Shown piece by piece: positions 41,976-42,913 of a stretch of DNA of 42,913 nucleotides (the first letter of the stretch is position 1; the number at the start of each line of letters is the position of its first letter). Below the pieces are notes generated by a model. That model made no database searches and was not told the origin of the DNA. It was given only the letters and a program-made list of their open reading frames with translations. A program made the translations under genes and the position numbers. Origin of the DNA: Planctomycetaceae bacterium (GTDB lineage Bacteria; Planctomycetota; SZUA-567); assembly GCA_021205245.1 (NCBI GenBank), contig JAJPXZ010000023.1, positions 1-42,913 on the forward strand, in the 5' to 3' direction.

Positions 41976-42557
41976 GCCTTCTTCTCCATTTTCCTATCGA
42001 GATTCGATTCGAACGTCCCGGTTCCCCCGTTTGGGACGGCATTTGTTGCGTGTGGGCCGCTTCGGCTTGCCTCTCTCGCGTTCCGCGTTCTGGGCGGTTC
42101 GCAACAGACTTGTATGACGCTCGCCGACGGGTCGAAAACGGACGCGGTTGACGGTTGCCCGTTTTCCCCCAAGGTCTTATATCGACCCAAAACCATCGCG
42201 ACTTGACGCCAACAGAAACAATCCGGTTGTGGTGGAAAAGCCGGTTCGCTTTTTCGAATTCCTCCGCTGTCACCGCCCCTCGTCGTCAAATCCGGACACC
42301 TCTTGGCGTTTTATAAAAGAAACCCCTGCGGAAACGCGCGATCGTGCGGCTGAATAGCGAGGTGGCAGGCCCATTTGGCCGCTTGTGCTCACCGTTGTGG
42401 CAGCAAAATAGGATGATCGCCGCGCGGAACGGCGTGGCGGAAAGAGTATTCGAAAAATTATTTTCGATCCCCGCCCCTATCGCTTGTGGTCGGCTCGAGG
42501 CAGGCCGCAATATCCAGATGAAGTTGAAAAATGTGTGGAAAACGCGGAGAATTGCGA
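41976..42557. other. Long intergenic region upstream of lexA, no gene recognised
   Basis: About 580 bases between divergent genes. Short frames exist on both strands (for example 42148-42357 and 42286-42564), but none has a convincing ribosome site or domain. There is a hairpin candidate at 42014-42038 (CGTCCC with GGGACG). Nothing else can be named; a small RNA is possible. Confidence 0.35.
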
Positions 42558-42586
42558 TTGACAACTGAACATCGGTTCAGTATAAC
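42558..42586 (+). promoter_or_regulatory. lexA promoter with LexA (SOS) operator in the spacer
   Basis: TTGACA, a 17-base spacer, then TATAAC. The spacer contains the perfect palindrome CTGAAC-ATCG-GTTCAG (42565-42580), matching the GAAC-N4-GTTC type of SOS box. LexA bound here would block RNA polymerase, giving autoregulation. Confidence 0.9.
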
Positions 42587-42637
42587 ACAATTATACGAGT
42601 TGAACAGATGTACAGTAAAAATACGAAACCGGCAGCC

Positions 42638-42913
42638 ATGAATAAACTGACAGAAAAGCAACAGCAGATTTTCGACTTCATCTTGACGTCGCTGCGTGAA
42701 GAAGGAGCCATCCCCACAGTGCGGGAAATTGCCCGCGCCTTCGGGTTCTCCTCCACCAACTCGGTGGTCACCCACCTGGACGCACTGGTCAATAAAGGCT
42801 ATATCAACCGCAGGCCCGGCGCTGCCCGCAATATCGAAATCGCCCCTGATTATCTGATGCCCGAGCGCGGTGTGCCTATCGTCGGTTCGGTCGCCGCCGG
42901 AACGCCAATCGAC
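42638..42913 (+). CDS. lexA: LexA repressor, N-terminal part (runs off the window)
   Basis: The first 92 residues are visible. The winged HTH reads KLTEKQQQIFDFILTSLREEG, then TVREIARAFGFSSTNSVVTHLDALVNKGYI, and the start of the peptidase domain GVPIVGSVAAGTP is reached at the end. This is the SOS repressor, which cleaves itself at an Ala-Gly bond when RecA is activated. The ATG at 42638 gives the standard family N terminus; an in-frame ATG at 42608 would add ten residues and lies close to the likely transcription start. The catalytic Ser and Lys lie outside the window. The operator just upstream shows autoregulation. Confidence 0.95.
   Translation, partial: MNKLTEKQQQIFDFILTSLREEGAIPTVREIARAFGFSSTNSVVTHLDALVNKGYINRRPGAARNIEIAPDYLMPERGVPIVGSVAAGTPID

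Overview
The window is GC-rich bacterial chromosome with dense, mostly housekeeping gene content. A TRAP transporter, periplasmic ZnuA, a lipoprotein and short REP-like palindromes point to a diderm bacterium. The acidic C-terminal tail of the chemotaxis receptor and the LexA operator of the form CTGAAC-N4-GTTCAG would suit a deltaproteobacterial (Desulfobacterota-like) host, but that is a low-confidence inference because no rRNA or other phylogenetic marker was compared. No tRNA, rRNA, CRISPR array, insertion sequence or prophage is visible.

Layout. (1) 1-9571: a sugar-acid catabolism locus on the + strand. A promoter at 204-232 drives a four-carbon acid-sugar kinase (OtnK/DUF1537), a class II aldolase-type decarboxylase (OtnC), an NAD(P)-binding/SAF-domain oxidoreductase and a TRAP transporter (DctP, a hairpin, DctQ, DctM). 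A terminator, a DeoR-type repressor with an SDR dehydrogenase, and a UDP-glucuronate-decarboxylase-like SDR follow. (2) 9635-10370: two tandem paralogous ABM-domain monooxygenases separated by a strong terminator. (3) 10447-11102: a PIN-domain toxin with an unfamiliar antitoxin. (4) 11138-13774: znuABC zinc uptake on the minus strand, divergent from proA. (5) 15285-16647: an AT-rich insert with a probable YopT-type (C58) cysteine protease, followed by a solo GyrI-like effector-binding protein. (6) 16806-21119: ackA, a small secreted Cys-rich protein, a small membrane protein and a chemotaxis receptor. (7) 21208-28170: mtnA; then ogt-mazG, a GH57 protein, a 23S/tRNA uracil methyltransferase, a YiiX-like lipoprotein and hicBA. 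(8) 28353-36097, minus strand: purM, a TetR regulator, greA, aspC, a membrane protein with a repeat-like helical domain, a pentapeptide-repeat protein and an EF-G gene outside any str operon. (9) 36582-38667: an unknown minus-strand operon with an orphan ribbon-helix-helix protein. (10) 38896-41414: argH overlapping dxr. (11) 41511-42913: a coiled-coil protein and the 5' end of lexA with an intact SOS-type promoter-operator.

How the parts work together. Region 1 reads as one regulated pathway: the TRAP system imports an acid sugar, the SAF oxidoreductase and/or the SDR oxidise it, OtnK phosphorylates the 3-oxo acid and OtnC decarboxylates it to a triose phosphate. The usual LtnD dehydrogenase and OtnI isomerase are absent from the window, so the route may be a variant. 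The best candidates for new biology are the C58 protease candidate, the SDR with an altered UXS active site, the Cys-Asn-Pro-Cys-Asp-Pro-Cys secreted peptide, the unfamiliar PIN-toxin partner and the SAF oxidoreductase pathway. Two families of dispersed palindromic repeats are also present.
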